A model generated the notes under the pieces. The model saw only the letters and a program-made list of their open reading frames with translations, was not told where the DNA came from and did no database searches. Both the position numbers and the translations under genes were made by a program. A DNA stretch of 64,000 bases, from assembly GCF_000717335.1 (NCBI RefSeq), contig NZ_JNYZ01000040.1:1-64000 (forward strand). Reading direction: 5' to 3'. The DNA comes from Amycolatopsis jejuensis (GTDB lineage: Bacteria > Actinomycetota > Actinomycetes > Mycobacteriales > Pseudonocardiaceae). Below are positions 45,099-53,115 of the stretch, in pieces (the first letter of the stretch is position 1; each line of letters begins with the position of its first letter).

Positions 45099-48000
45099 TC
45101 ACCGGAAGTCCCGCGATTTCATGGGTACGCGCAACGACAACGGCTCCAGTTTCTCCGCGCGCACGCTCGCCACGCCGTCCGCATTTTCGACCACACCACG
45201 CACGAGCAGCGCCGGACTCCCCCGCGCGATCCGGTGGAACCGTTGCCACAGCCCGAGCGTGCAGATCACGTTCACCATGCCGGTCTCGTCCTCGAGGTTG
45301 AGGAACGTGACCCCACCGGCGGTCGCCGGACGCTGCCGGTGCGTGACCGCTCCCCCGACGAGCACCCGCGTGCCGTCGGCCTGGCTCAGCAGCCGGTCGG
45401 CGGTGACCACCCCGAGCGCGTCGAGCCGGTCGCGGATGAATTCCGTCGGGTAGCTGCCGGGCGAGATCCCGGTGGCCCACACGTCGGCGGCGGCGAGGTC
45501 GAGCCCGTCCATGCCCGGCAGCATCGGCGCGTCGACCCCGACGCCGGTACCAGGCAGTTTCTCCGGCCGATCCTGCGCGACGGCGCCGGCAGACCACAGC
45601 GCCTGCCGCCGGTCGGGCCCGAACCCGCCGAACGCCCCCGCGGTGGCCAGCGCTTCCAGCTGCGGCGTGGTGAGCCGAACCCGGCGGCCGAGGTCGGACA
45701 TGCTCTCGTATCGGCCGTGCGCCTGCCGCTCCGCCACGATTTCCTCGGCCAGCGTGTCCCCGATCATCCGGACGGTCCCGATCCCACCCCGTACGGCATG
45801 GAGCCTTCCCTTGTCCGGCAACGGTTCCAACGTGGCGTGCGCCAGGCTCAGGTTGATGTCGGGCCCGAGCACCGTGACCCCATGCCGGCGCGCATCGGCC
45901 ACCAGCGACTGCGGCGAGTAGAAGCCCATCGGCTGCGCCCGCAACAGGCCTGCACAGAACGCGTCCGGGTGGTAGTACTTGAAGTACGCGCTGGAGAACA
46001 CCAAATGCGCGAAGCTCAACGCGTGACTTTCGGGGAACCCGAAGTTGGCGAATGCTTTCAGTTTCTGGAAGATCTTCTCGGCGAGCTCCTCGTCGAGCTC
46101 GTTCGCCATGGCGCCGTCGAGGAATCGCTTGTGCAGCCGTTCCATTTTTCGCTGCGAGCGTTTCGACCCCATGGCGTTCCGCAGCTGATCGGCCTCGGTG
46201 GCAGTGAAATTCGCTACCTCCAGGGCGATTTGCATCATCTGCTCCTGAAACAGTGGAACTCCCAGCGTTCTGTCCAGTGCATTTTTCAGCAGATGATGGT
46301 CATGCTCCCATTCTTCACGTTCTTGCTTGCGCCGAATATACGGGTGCACCGAGCCGCCCTGAATCGGACCTGGCCGAATCAGGGCGACTTCCACCGCCAG
46401 TTCGTAGAGGTCTCGCGGGCGCAATCGTGGCAGCGTGGCCAGCTGAGCCCGGCTCTCCACCTGAAACACCCCGATGGCGTCGGCACGGCAAAGCATGTCG
46501 TAGATGTTCTCGTCCTCAAGATTCAATTCGGCGATGTCAATTTCCTCGCCTTTGTAATCCCAGACAAGGTCGATCATGTAATGCAGCGCCGAAAGCATGC
46601 CGAGGCCGAGGAGGTCGAACTTCACCAGACCGACCGCAGCACAGTCTTCTTTCTCCCATTGCAGAACACTGCGGTTTTCCATCCGCGCCCACTCGACCGG
46701 ACACACCTGACTCACCGGCTCACGGCACATCACCATGCCGCCGGAGTGGATGCCGAGGTGGCGAGGGAAGTCCTCCAGCGCGCAAGCCAGTTGCACGACG
46801 TCGCGGGGAATATCGTGGTCGTGATCCTTTTCGGTGCCGCGCAAGGCACCCCAGCGGTCGATCTGCTTGCTCCACGCATCCTGCTGGCCGGGCGAATAGC
46901 CGAGCGCCCGAGCAGCATCGCGGATTGCGGAACGGGCGCGATAGGTGATCACGTTCGCGACCTGTGCGGCATTGAGCCTGCCATGCTTTTGGTAAACGTA
47001 CTGGATCACCTCCTCCCGCCGGTCGGATTCGATGTCGATGTCGATATCCGGGTACTCGTCACGATTCGGTGCAAGGAATCGCTCGAAGAGCAGCGTGTAC
47101 TTCATCGGATCGACGTTGGTGATGCCCAGCGCGTAACAGACCGCCGAGTTGGCCGCAGAACCCCTTCCCTGACAAAGGATGTCGCTTCGACGGCAGAAGC
47201 GCACGATATCCCAGACGATCAGAAAGTACCCAGGGAATCCCCGATTCTCGATGATCGTCATCTCGTGCTCGATCTGCTGCCATGCCTCGGCGGCTTTTTC
47301 CTTTCCCTGGTAACGCTTTTTGAACCCCTTCCGCACACGGCGGCGCAGATAGGTGGTCTCGTCATACCCCGGGGGTACGTCGAACGGAGGTAGTTCCGGC
47401 GCAATGAGTTTCAACGGGAAAGCACATTCCACCCCCAGCAGCGCCGACCGCTGTACCGCACCCTTGTACCGGCCGAAGATCTTCTCCATTTCGGCGCCGG
47501 AACGGAGGAATGCGGTGCCGTCGCCGGGAAGCCAGCCTTCGAGGTCGTCGATGCCGCGGCGGGCGCGGATGGCGGCGAGGGCGTCGGCGAGGCGGCCGCG
47601 TTCGGGGCGGGCGTAGTGCGCGGCGGTGGTGGCGACGGTGGGCAGACCGAGTTCTTCGGCCATTCTGGCGAGCAGGTCGTTGTGCGTGCTGTCGAGGGGC
47701 TGGCCGTGGTCGATCAGCTCGACGTACACCTGGTCGCGGCCGAAGAGGTCGACGAGACGACGCAGTTCGGCGGCTGCTGCGCCAGGACCTTCGCGGACCA
47801 GCGCCGAACGCACGGATCCTTTGCGGCAACCGGTGAGTACCGCGCAATTCCCGGCGACTTCCTCCGCCACGGCACGCAAATCGTAGATCGGACGGCCTTT
47901 TTCCGCGCGATCGCTGGACGGCGCCTCGTCGTCGTGACCGCGTAACTGTCCCGCGGTGATTGCCCGGCACAGGCTGCGGTAACCCTCGTCGCCGCGGGCC

Positions 48001-48437
48001 AGCAGCAGGAGGTGCTCGCCTTCGGGGTCGGCGACGCCGTTCTGCGGGCCGGACAGCCCGAAGCTCAGCTCGGTGCCGAACACCGTTGCCACACCCAGTT
48101 CTCTGGCCGCCTCGGCAAACCGGACGACGCCGTACATACCGTCGTGGTCGGTGAGCGCGATGGCGTCGAGCCGCAGGCGGGCAGCTTCTTCCACCAGCTC
48201 CTCGGGATGGCTGGCACCGTCGAGAAAACTGAAGTTGGAATGGCAATGCAGCTCGGCGTACGCCACCCGATGACCGGACTCGAGGTCACTACTCGGCGGC
48301 GGTACGTGAGCGGGGCGCTGGTACTCCTCACGTTTTCGCCCCCAGGCAGGACTGTCCCCATGATCACCGGGCGGCAGCTCACCCGCCAGCGCCCGCGCAA
48401 GGTCCTTCCACCGGACCGGCGGGTTGTTCCAGCCCAT
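45099..48437 (-). CDS. dnaE2: Error-prone DNA polymerase DnaE2
   Basis: Translesion C-family polymerase, 1112 residues, full length. The PHP domain starts at YAELHCHSNFSFLDGAS (about 59-75) and ALTDHDGMYG; the polymerase core has GRGSAANSAVCYALG and the catalytic PDIDIDIE at about 460-467; GIHSGGMV, LIRPGPIQGG and LFQEQMMQIA follow; a helix-hairpin-helix and an OB fold (about 1000-1075) end the protein. In mycobacteria DnaE2 acts with ImuB and ImuA' after DNA damage. Its Shine-Dalgarno GGAGGGAG lies inside the last codons of the upstream small gene, with 1 base between that stop and ATG 48437, so translation is coupled. Confidence 0.97.
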   Translation of the reverse strand: MGWNNPPVRWKDLARALAGELPPGDHGDSPAWGRKREEYQRPAHVPPPSSDLESGHRVAYAELHCHSNFSFLDGASHPEELVEEAARLRLDAIALTDHDGMYGVVRFAEAARELGVATVFGTELSFGLSGPQNGVADPEGEHLLLLARGDEGYRSLCRAITAGQLRGHDDEAPSSDRAEKGRPIYDLRAVAEEVAGNCAVLTGCRKGSVRSALVREGPGAAAAELRRLVDLFGRDQVYVELIDHGQPLDSTHNDLLARMAEELGLPTVATTAAHYARPERGRLADALAAIRARRGIDDLEGWLPGDGTAFLRSGAEMEKIFGRYKGAVQRSALLGVECAFPLKLIAPELPPFDVPPGYDETTYLRRRVRKGFKKRYQGKEKAAEAWQQIEHEMTIIENRGFPGYFLIVWDIVRFCRRSDILCQGRGSAANSAVCYALGITNVDPMKYTLLFERFLAPNRDEYPDIDIDIESDRREEVIQYVYQKHGRLNAAQVANVITYRARSAIRDAARALGYSPGQQDAWSKQIDRWGALRGTEKDHDHDIPRDVVQLACALEDFPRHLGIHSGGMVMCREPVSQVCPVEWARMENRSVLQWEKEDCAAVGLVKFDLLGLGMLSALHYMIDLVWDYKGEEIDIAELNLEDENIYDMLCRADAIGVFQVESRAQLATLPRLRPRDLYELAVEVALIRPGPIQGGSVHPYIRRKQEREEWEHDHHLLKNALDRTLGVPLFQEQMMQIALEVANFTATEADQLRNAMGSKRSQRKMERLHKRFLDGAMANELDEELAEKIFQKLKAFANFGFPESHALSFAHLVFSSAYFKYYHPDAFCAGLLRAQPMGFYSPQSLVADARRHGVTVLGPDINLSLAHATLEPLPDKGRLHAVRGGIGTVRMIGDTLAEEIVAERQAHGRYESMSDLGRRVRLTTPQLEALATAGAFGGFGPDRRQALWSAGAVAQDRPEKLPGTGVGVDAPMLPGMDGLDLAAADVWATGISPGSYPTEFIRDRLDALGVVTADRLLSQADGTRVLVGGAVTHRQRPATAGGVTFLNLEDETGMVNVICTLGLWQRFHRIARGSPALLVRGVVENADGVASVRAEKLEPLSLRVPMKSRDFR

Positions 48438-48438
48438 C

Positions 48439-48951
48439 TCACTCCCTCCGGTTCTCAGGTGAGCGCCGGGGTTCCGGGATGAGCAGTGCTACCCCGGACG
48501 GCACCGGGACATCAGCCGGACGCGGCCGGACCGGCCATGGCAGAGCGGAATCCGGCGAGGCGGGCTGCGGTGGCATGGAGCGCGGCGGGGCGGAGTCCGG
48601 CTGAGCAGGGCGCGGCGAGGCGGAGTCCGACTGAACAGGGCGCGGCGAGGCAGAGTCCGACTGAACAGGGCGCGGCGAGGCAGAGTCCGACTGAACGGGG
48701 CGCGGCGAAACAGGACCCGGCGAAACAGAATCCGGCTGAGCAGGGCGCGGCGAAACGGAACCCGGCAGAGCAGAGCGAGGCAGGCCGGGCCGCGGCGGGA
48801 CGAAGCGAGGATCGACATGGTCCGAATCGCCGGAGTGCGCCGCTGCGGGATCCGGCGCGCTGGGATAACGAGGCGCGCCGAGGTAAGGCGGGACGGAACG
48901 CGGCGGAGCGAGGTCGCCCGGGGTGCGTGGGGTTGGCAGGTCGAAGGTCAT
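48439..48951 (-). CDS. Pro/Ser-rich repeat protein inserted between imuB and dnaE2
   Basis: 170 residues, predicted disordered. It begins MTFDLPTPRTPGDLAPP; residues about 60-140 are decapeptide repeats of the type DSASPRPVQS; it ends VPSGVALLIPEPRRSPENRRE. The ATG at 48951 overlaps the imuB TGA (TGATG), with GGAAGGAAGC 8 bases upstream, and the 3' codons carry the dnaE2 Shine-Dalgarno. Placement and coupling indicate a real gene of the mutasome operon. No function is known to me; a flexible adaptor or just a coupling spacer are both possible. The repeats are exactly 30 bp, keeping frame. Confidence 0.75.
   Translation of the reverse strand: MTFDLPTPRTPGDLAPPRSVPPYLGAPRYPSAPDPAAAHSGDSDHVDPRFVPPRPGLPRSALPGSVSPRPAQPDSVSPGPVSPRPVQSDSASPRPVQSDSASPRPVQSDSASPRPAQPDSAPPRSMPPQPASPDSALPWPVRPRPADVPVPSGVALLIPEPRRSPENRRE
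48601..48720 (-). repeat. 30-bp in-frame tandem repeat, four copies
   Basis: Units start at 48601, 48631, 48661 and 48691 (CTGAACAGGGCGCGGCGAGG type). The first three are nearly identical and the fourth is diverging. They encode the decapeptide repeat of the small protein; recent expansion is likely. Confidence 0.9.
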
Positions 48952-50588
48952 CAGTCGTAGCTTCCTTCCACTGTCCACACTGGATTGTCGGTTCCGGAGC
49001 AGAGGACGAGCACGGCTTCGGCGGCGTCGTCCTCGGCGGAGCTGGCCAGCAGGAGCTGCAGCCGGGCTTGGGGTGGGCCGGTTGAGCGGCGGCTCGAGGT
49101 GATGGGCCACGGTCCGGCCCATCCGGTGATCGGCCGGGGTGGTCCACCGGCGATGCGGAACCCGTGTGGCGGCGCGGTGAGCTGTTTGCGCGGCGTGAGA
49201 CCGATCGGGCACCCCTGGCCGTCGACGACCTGGACCGGCAGCGGCTGGTCCAGCACGGTCGGCGGGGACGGTGCGGGTAGCCGGGCGGGCCAGGTGGCGT
49301 CCGGGGGCGTGGCGGGTTCCCGCGGGTCGCCCCAGGGGATCAGGCGGACGCGGGAGGCTGGGTCGCGGCCGCCGTCGAGCAAGGGGGTGACCACGCCTTC
49401 GGGGCCGAGCAGGCCTTGTATCCGGACGAAGGCCCGGCCGGCCCGTTCGGTGGTCAGCTCCTCGTCCTCGCCCGGGCCGGCGCCGGGGTCGCCGCCTCGC
49501 CACAGGCCGAGTTGCAGGGAACGGCCCTCGACCGTTTCCTCCGGTTCGAGCCGCAGCCGTGCGACCCCGGAGGTGGGACGTTCGCCGGGTGCGGCCCGCA
49601 GCCAGCCTTCGAACTGCCAGCGCACCCGGTCGGCAACCCCTTGCGGCGTCAGGGGTTCCGCGCAGCGCCAGACACGACCGAGTTGTTCGCCGGTTTCGGT
49701 GGTGGCGTAGATGCCGAGGCGGGTGCAGGCGAGACCGCGGCCGGCGAGGGTGGCGTGGAAACGGGCGCCGAGTTTTTTGGCGAGGAATGCGGCCACGTCC
49801 ACCCGGCTGAGCACCGGGTCGAACGACTCGCTGAGCGACAGCTCGGGCGGCGGGCGGCGGCGCAGCGGCGGACGGTCGGACAGTCCCTTGGCCAGCCGGT
49901 GGGCGAGTACCCCGGTGCGGCCGAACCGGGCGACGACGTCTCGTTCCCCGAGCGCGGCGAAGGAGCCGAGCGTGCGCAGCCCGAGCCGGGTGAGCAGGTC
50001 GACGAGCTCTGCGCGTTCGGCGCCGGGCTGGTCCAGCTCGGTGATCGGCAGCGGGGCGAGGAATTCCGCCGCCCGCCCGGGTTCGATGAGCGCCCCGTGC
50101 CGGGCGGCGAGGGTGGCCGCGAAGAGCCCTTCCGCAACCCCGACCTGACATTCGACCCCGGCCGCCGCCGACACCTGGTCCACCAGTTTTTCGGCGAGCT
50201 GCGGTTCGCCGCCGAAGTATCCGGCCGCACCGGTGACGGGGACCGCGAGCAATCCCGGTCGTACCACTTCCAGCCCGACGACCAATTCCTCGACCGCCAG
50301 CGCGACGGTCTCGAACAGCCGCGCGTCCCGTGCCTCGTCGACGCCGAACACGGCCAGGTCGGGACACCGGGATTCGGCCTCGCGCCGCCGCATGCCGCGG
50401 CGCACGTTGCGGGAGCGGGCCACCGCAGTGCACGCGACGACCCGGTTGGCAAGGAACACCGCAGCAGGCCTGGTCAGCACTCCCCTGGCCGCAGCGACAG
50501 CGGCGACCGCAGGCCAGTCGGGACACCAGACGACGAGCATCCGCACCGGATTCCGGCGCGGGTCCGACTGTCCTTTGTAGACTGTCAT
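48951..50588 (-). CDS. imuB: ImuB, catalytically inactive Y-family polymerase homologue
   Basis: 545 residues. It has the Y-family fold, but the N-terminal strand reads VVWCPDWPAVAAV, lacking the catalytic Asp motif, and SRCPDLAVF lies where palm residues would be; ImuB is known as a non-catalytic hub. LLTRLGLRTLGSFAAL is the helix-hairpin-helix. QLGLW at 359-363 corresponds to the beta-clamp-binding QLPLW type motif. The C-terminal about 150 residues are the ImuB-specific tail. ATG 50588 overlaps the imuA' stop (ATGA); MLVVWCPDW (residue 17) is an alternative start. Confidence 0.93.
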   Translation of the reverse strand: MTVYKGQSDPRRNPVRMLVVWCPDWPAVAAVAAARGVLTRPAAVFLANRVVACTAVARSRNVRRGMRRREAESRCPDLAVFGVDEARDARLFETVALAVEELVVGLEVVRPGLLAVPVTGAAGYFGGEPQLAEKLVDQVSAAAGVECQVGVAEGLFAATLAARHGALIEPGRAAEFLAPLPITELDQPGAERAELVDLLTRLGLRTLGSFAALGERDVVARFGRTGVLAHRLAKGLSDRPPLRRRPPPELSLSESFDPVLSRVDVAAFLAKKLGARFHATLAGRGLACTRLGIYATTETGEQLGRVWRCAEPLTPQGVADRVRWQFEGWLRAAPGERPTSGVARLRLEPEETVEGRSLQLGLWRGGDPGAGPGEDEELTTERAGRAFVRIQGLLGPEGVVTPLLDGGRDPASRVRLIPWGDPREPATPPDATWPARLPAPSPPTVLDQPLPVQVVDGQGCPIGLTPRKQLTAPPHGFRIAGGPPRPITGWAGPWPITSSRRSTGPPQARLQLLLASSAEDDAAEAVLVLCSGTDNPVWTVEGSYD

Positions 50589-52834
50589 CCGACGGCTTCC
50601 TCCTCCCGCGCCACGGCGGTTTTCCCGGATCGGGTGACGCGCCCGTCCGGCCCTGGCAGGAGCACCGGCGCGGAACGGGGACGCGCCGCCGCCCCGCGAC
50701 CATGGACGTGCACCTCGACCGACCGGCAGCGGAGGTAACCCGCGCCATCGCCGGTCAGCCCGGTCCAGGCACCCGGGGTGCAGTGGAGCTCGACGTCGGC
50801 GGAAGGCCAGTGCCCCAGCGAAAGCAGCACGACCCCGCGATGCCGAGCCCGAGCCGCAAGCCGGCGCGCGACATCCGGACGTACCGAGCGTGGTTCGGTG
50901 ACGACGAGGTCGACGCCGTCGATCAACGCGGCCATCACCGCCGGGTACTCGGCCCCCGGATGGGGAACCAACGCCAGCCGCGACACGACAACCCCGTGCT
51001 CGGCCGCCGCGGCAACCCCCAGTGTGGGCACCCCGACGACTGCCGCCCACGCCCCCGCCGCAGTGGGCTCGGCGAGCAACGCGAACAGGAGCGAGGTGGA
51101 CTGGTGGACCGCCACGATGCTCCCGCGCCGCAGCCCGGCGCCGGGGAGTAGGTCGGCCAGTGCCGGTGCTACCGGGAGTATTCGCCCGGCTGCGCGGCCC
51201 CAGTCCGCCTGGGCAGTTTGCCCGGCCTGCCCGGCCCGCTCCGACGCGACGGTGCTGGCGGTGCTGACGCCGGGGAGAGCGGTGAGGGTGGTCAGGGGGT
51301 GGGGTTGAGGGGCGGGGTCGGGTTGGGGGCGGAGCCGGGTTGGGGGGCGGAGCTCGGTCGGCGAGCTGGGCTGGGCCGGGGGGCGTGGTGGGGCTGGCAC
51401 GGGCGGACGGGTCGGCTGCTGCGGACGGGTCGGGGAGTGCAGTTGGGTCGGGGAGTGCAGTCGGGTCGGGGAGTGCAGTCGGGTCGGCGGGGACAGCTGG
51501 GCCGATGGGCGCGGCAGGTTGATTACGTCCGCCGAACGGGAGTCGTTCGGCGGTTGGGGATCTATTGGCTGGGCGGGATCAGCTGGCGGGGCGGAGTCTG
51601 CCGGTAGGGAGAAGTCGGTGAGCTGATCGGGATTCAGGGAAGAGTGCAGCTCGGCAGAGGAGCTGGAATCGGGACAGCGGGGCGCTGCGGGGAAGGGATC
51701 GCGCCGGGTCGGTGGTGAGAAGGACGGCGGCCGGGAGTGGAATTCGGTTGGTGGACCGGCGGATGTCGGCTCGCTGGGGCAAGCCGGAGGGTGGCCGGTT
51801 GCCGCGTTGGGGGGTGGCGGGGTGGTCGATCGGGCTCGGGAAGTGTTCTTTGGCAAGGAGAATCGTCGAGGAGACCGTCTCGTCGGGGGCATTTTCTCGG
51901 CGGATTTTTTCGCGAAGGCTTTCAGTGCTTCCCACGGGACCAGTACTTCCCACGAGCGTGCCGGCCGCGCCTCCGGCACGCTCGTGGGTGTGGTTGGCAG
52001 CTCTTTCGGAGCTGCGGGCAACGTGACCAACCCGGACGGGGATGCGGTTCCACGCATCCGCCGGGGCTTCCTCGGCTTGGCTGGAATTCCCTGTGCACCA
52101 GGCATTTCGCTCGGGCGCGGGACGGCGGGTGGCTTCGGAACGGCAACCGCCATCGGGGTTGCCGGGGTTTCGAGTGTGGTGGAAGCCGTGTTGAGTGGAG
52201 CCGGATCAGGTGCATCCGGGACCACATCGAGCAGGGCAAGGACAGTCACCTCCGAAGCCCCACCAGACGAAGCCTCGTTCGGCGCACCCGAGGTCGAGTC
52301 GAACGAAACCTCGCCTGGCTCGCTCGAACCCATGCCGAACGAAACTCCGCCAGACGCGCCTGAAGCCACGCCAACCCTGCCCGGCGTAACCGAGGCCACA
52401 CCAGCCCGACCCGGCGCAACCGAAACCACGCCAACCCCGCCTGGCACAACCGAAGTCGCACCAGCCCCCTTCGGCGCAACCAAGGCCGCACCAGCCTCAC
52501 CCGGCGCAACCGAAACCACCCCAGCTCCACCCGGCTCAACCGAAGCCACGTCCAATGAAGCCCCGCCTGGCGCAACCGAAACCACCCCAGCCCCGCCCGA
52601 AGCCACACCGAACAAAACCCCACCGGACACGCCCGAAGACGGGCCAAACGAAACTGAGCCAAGCGAAACCGGGCCAAGCGAACCCAGACCTGACGCACCC
52701 GAAAACGTGCCGACCGCAGCCCGCCCAACCGCAGCCTGCCCGACCGCGCCCGCTGGTGCAGCAAACGCACCTGCGCCGGCCGAAGCCGGTGCGTAGCCGG
52801 GCGCTTCGGTCATGGCTGGGACGACTTCGGTCAC
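50585..52834 (-). CDS. imuA': ImuA'-like protein with a long repetitive N-terminal extension
   Basis: 749 residues. Only about the last 208 (WGRAAGRILPVAPALADLLP onward, with GSIVAVHQSTSLLFALLAEP and DGVDLVVTEPRSVRPD) look like the RecA-related ImuA' core; the Walker A motif is degenerate (VHQSTSLL). The first about 540 are low complexity: decapeptide repeats of the VSVAPGGAGV type (about 100-160), a basic island (RRSPRRFSLPKNTSRAR), and LHSPTR hexapeptide repeats (about 450-470). GTG at 52834 has GGAGG 10 bases upstream, and all repeat periods (30 and 18 bp) keep frame, supporting translation. Typical ImuA' is about 230-290 residues. A shorter start cannot be excluded. Confidence 0.78.
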   Translation of the reverse strand: MTEVVPAMTEAPGYAPASAGAGAFAAPAGAVGQAAVGRAAVGTFSGASGLGSLGPVSLGSVSFGPSSGVSGGVLFGVASGGAGVVSVAPGGASLDVASVEPGGAGVVSVAPGEAGAALVAPKGAGATSVVPGGVGVVSVAPGRAGVASVTPGRVGVASGASGGVSFGMGSSEPGEVSFDSTSGAPNEASSGGASEVTVLALLDVVPDAPDPAPLNTASTTLETPATPMAVAVPKPPAVPRPSEMPGAQGIPAKPRKPRRMRGTASPSGLVTLPAAPKELPTTPTSVPEARPARSWEVLVPWEALKAFAKKSAEKMPPTRRSPRRFSLPKNTSRARSTTPPPPNAATGHPPACPSEPTSAGPPTEFHSRPPSFSPPTRRDPFPAAPRCPDSSSSAELHSSLNPDQLTDFSLPADSAPPADPAQPIDPQPPNDSRSADVINLPRPSAQLSPPTRLHSPTRLHSPTQLHSPTRPQQPTRPPVPAPPRPPAQPSSPTELRPPTRLRPQPDPAPQPHPLTTLTALPGVSTASTVASERAGQAGQTAQADWGRAAGRILPVAPALADLLPGAGLRRGSIVAVHQSTSLLFALLAEPTAAGAWAAVVGVPTLGVAAAAEHGVVVSRLALVPHPGAEYPAVMAALIDGVDLVVTEPRSVRPDVARRLAARARHRGVVLLSLGHWPSADVELHCTPGAWTGLTGDGAGYLRCRSVEVHVHGRGAAARPRSAPVLLPGPDGRVTRSGKTAVAREEEAVG
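51426..51485 (-). repeat. 18-bp in-frame tandem repeat in imuA'
   Basis: Units at 51426, 51444 and 51462 plus a partial (GGGTCGGGGAGTGCAGTC on the plus strand), encoding LHSPTR on the minus strand. Confidence 0.9.
52371..52550 (-). repeat. 30-bp in-frame tandem repeat in imuA', six copies
   Basis: Six consecutive 30-base units from 52371, each ending in CAACCGAAACCACG or a variant on the plus strand. They encode degenerate SVAPGxAGVV decapeptides on the minus strand. The period is exact but the sequence has diverged. Confidence 0.85.
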
Positions 52835-52990
52835 CGGTCACCTTCCTCCGCTTGATCTGCCGGCGTACCCGCCCCAGGCAGCCGAGGTCCACGCCGGTAG
52901 ACCTGGCTCTGGGGCGGGCGCCGGCACGCCGCGGGGAAGGCGGCACCGTATTCACCCTGTGCGGGCCGGCCGCACAGATCACCCAAAGCA

Positions 52991-53006
52991 TCGAACACCT
53001 GTTCGA
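52991..53006. promoter_or_regulatory. LexA (SOS) box
   Basis: TCGAAC-ACCT-GTTCGA is a perfect match to the actinobacterial LexA consensus TCGAAC-N4-GTTCGA. It lies about 157 bases upstream of the imuA' start and is the only such box I found. It should put the imuA'-imuB-X-dnaE2 operon under SOS control. Confidence 0.93.
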
Positions 53007-53069
53007 CTCACTCCAGTCAACCCCACCCTGCCCCCACTGTCAAGGACAAGGGCGAGAAGAGAACAGAAA

Positions 53070-53102
53070 ACCGGCCGGGACAAAGGAAAAGTCCCGGCCG
53101 GT
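53070..53102 (-). terminator. Terminator of purH
   Basis: ACCGGCCGGGAC, loop of 9, GTCCCGGCCGGT, then TTTTC on the minus strand; 13 bases past the purH stop. Confidence 0.9.
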
Positions 53103-53115
53103 GGAGAGCCGAACG

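Noticed and set aside
51807..52796. 329-codon plus-strand frame opposite the imuA' extension
   Set aside because: Repeat-derived Thr/Pro/Glu sequence with no credible start. The minus strand has a Shine-Dalgarno sequence, the conserved ImuA' domain and the operon overlaps. A real antisense gene is not excluded but is less likely.
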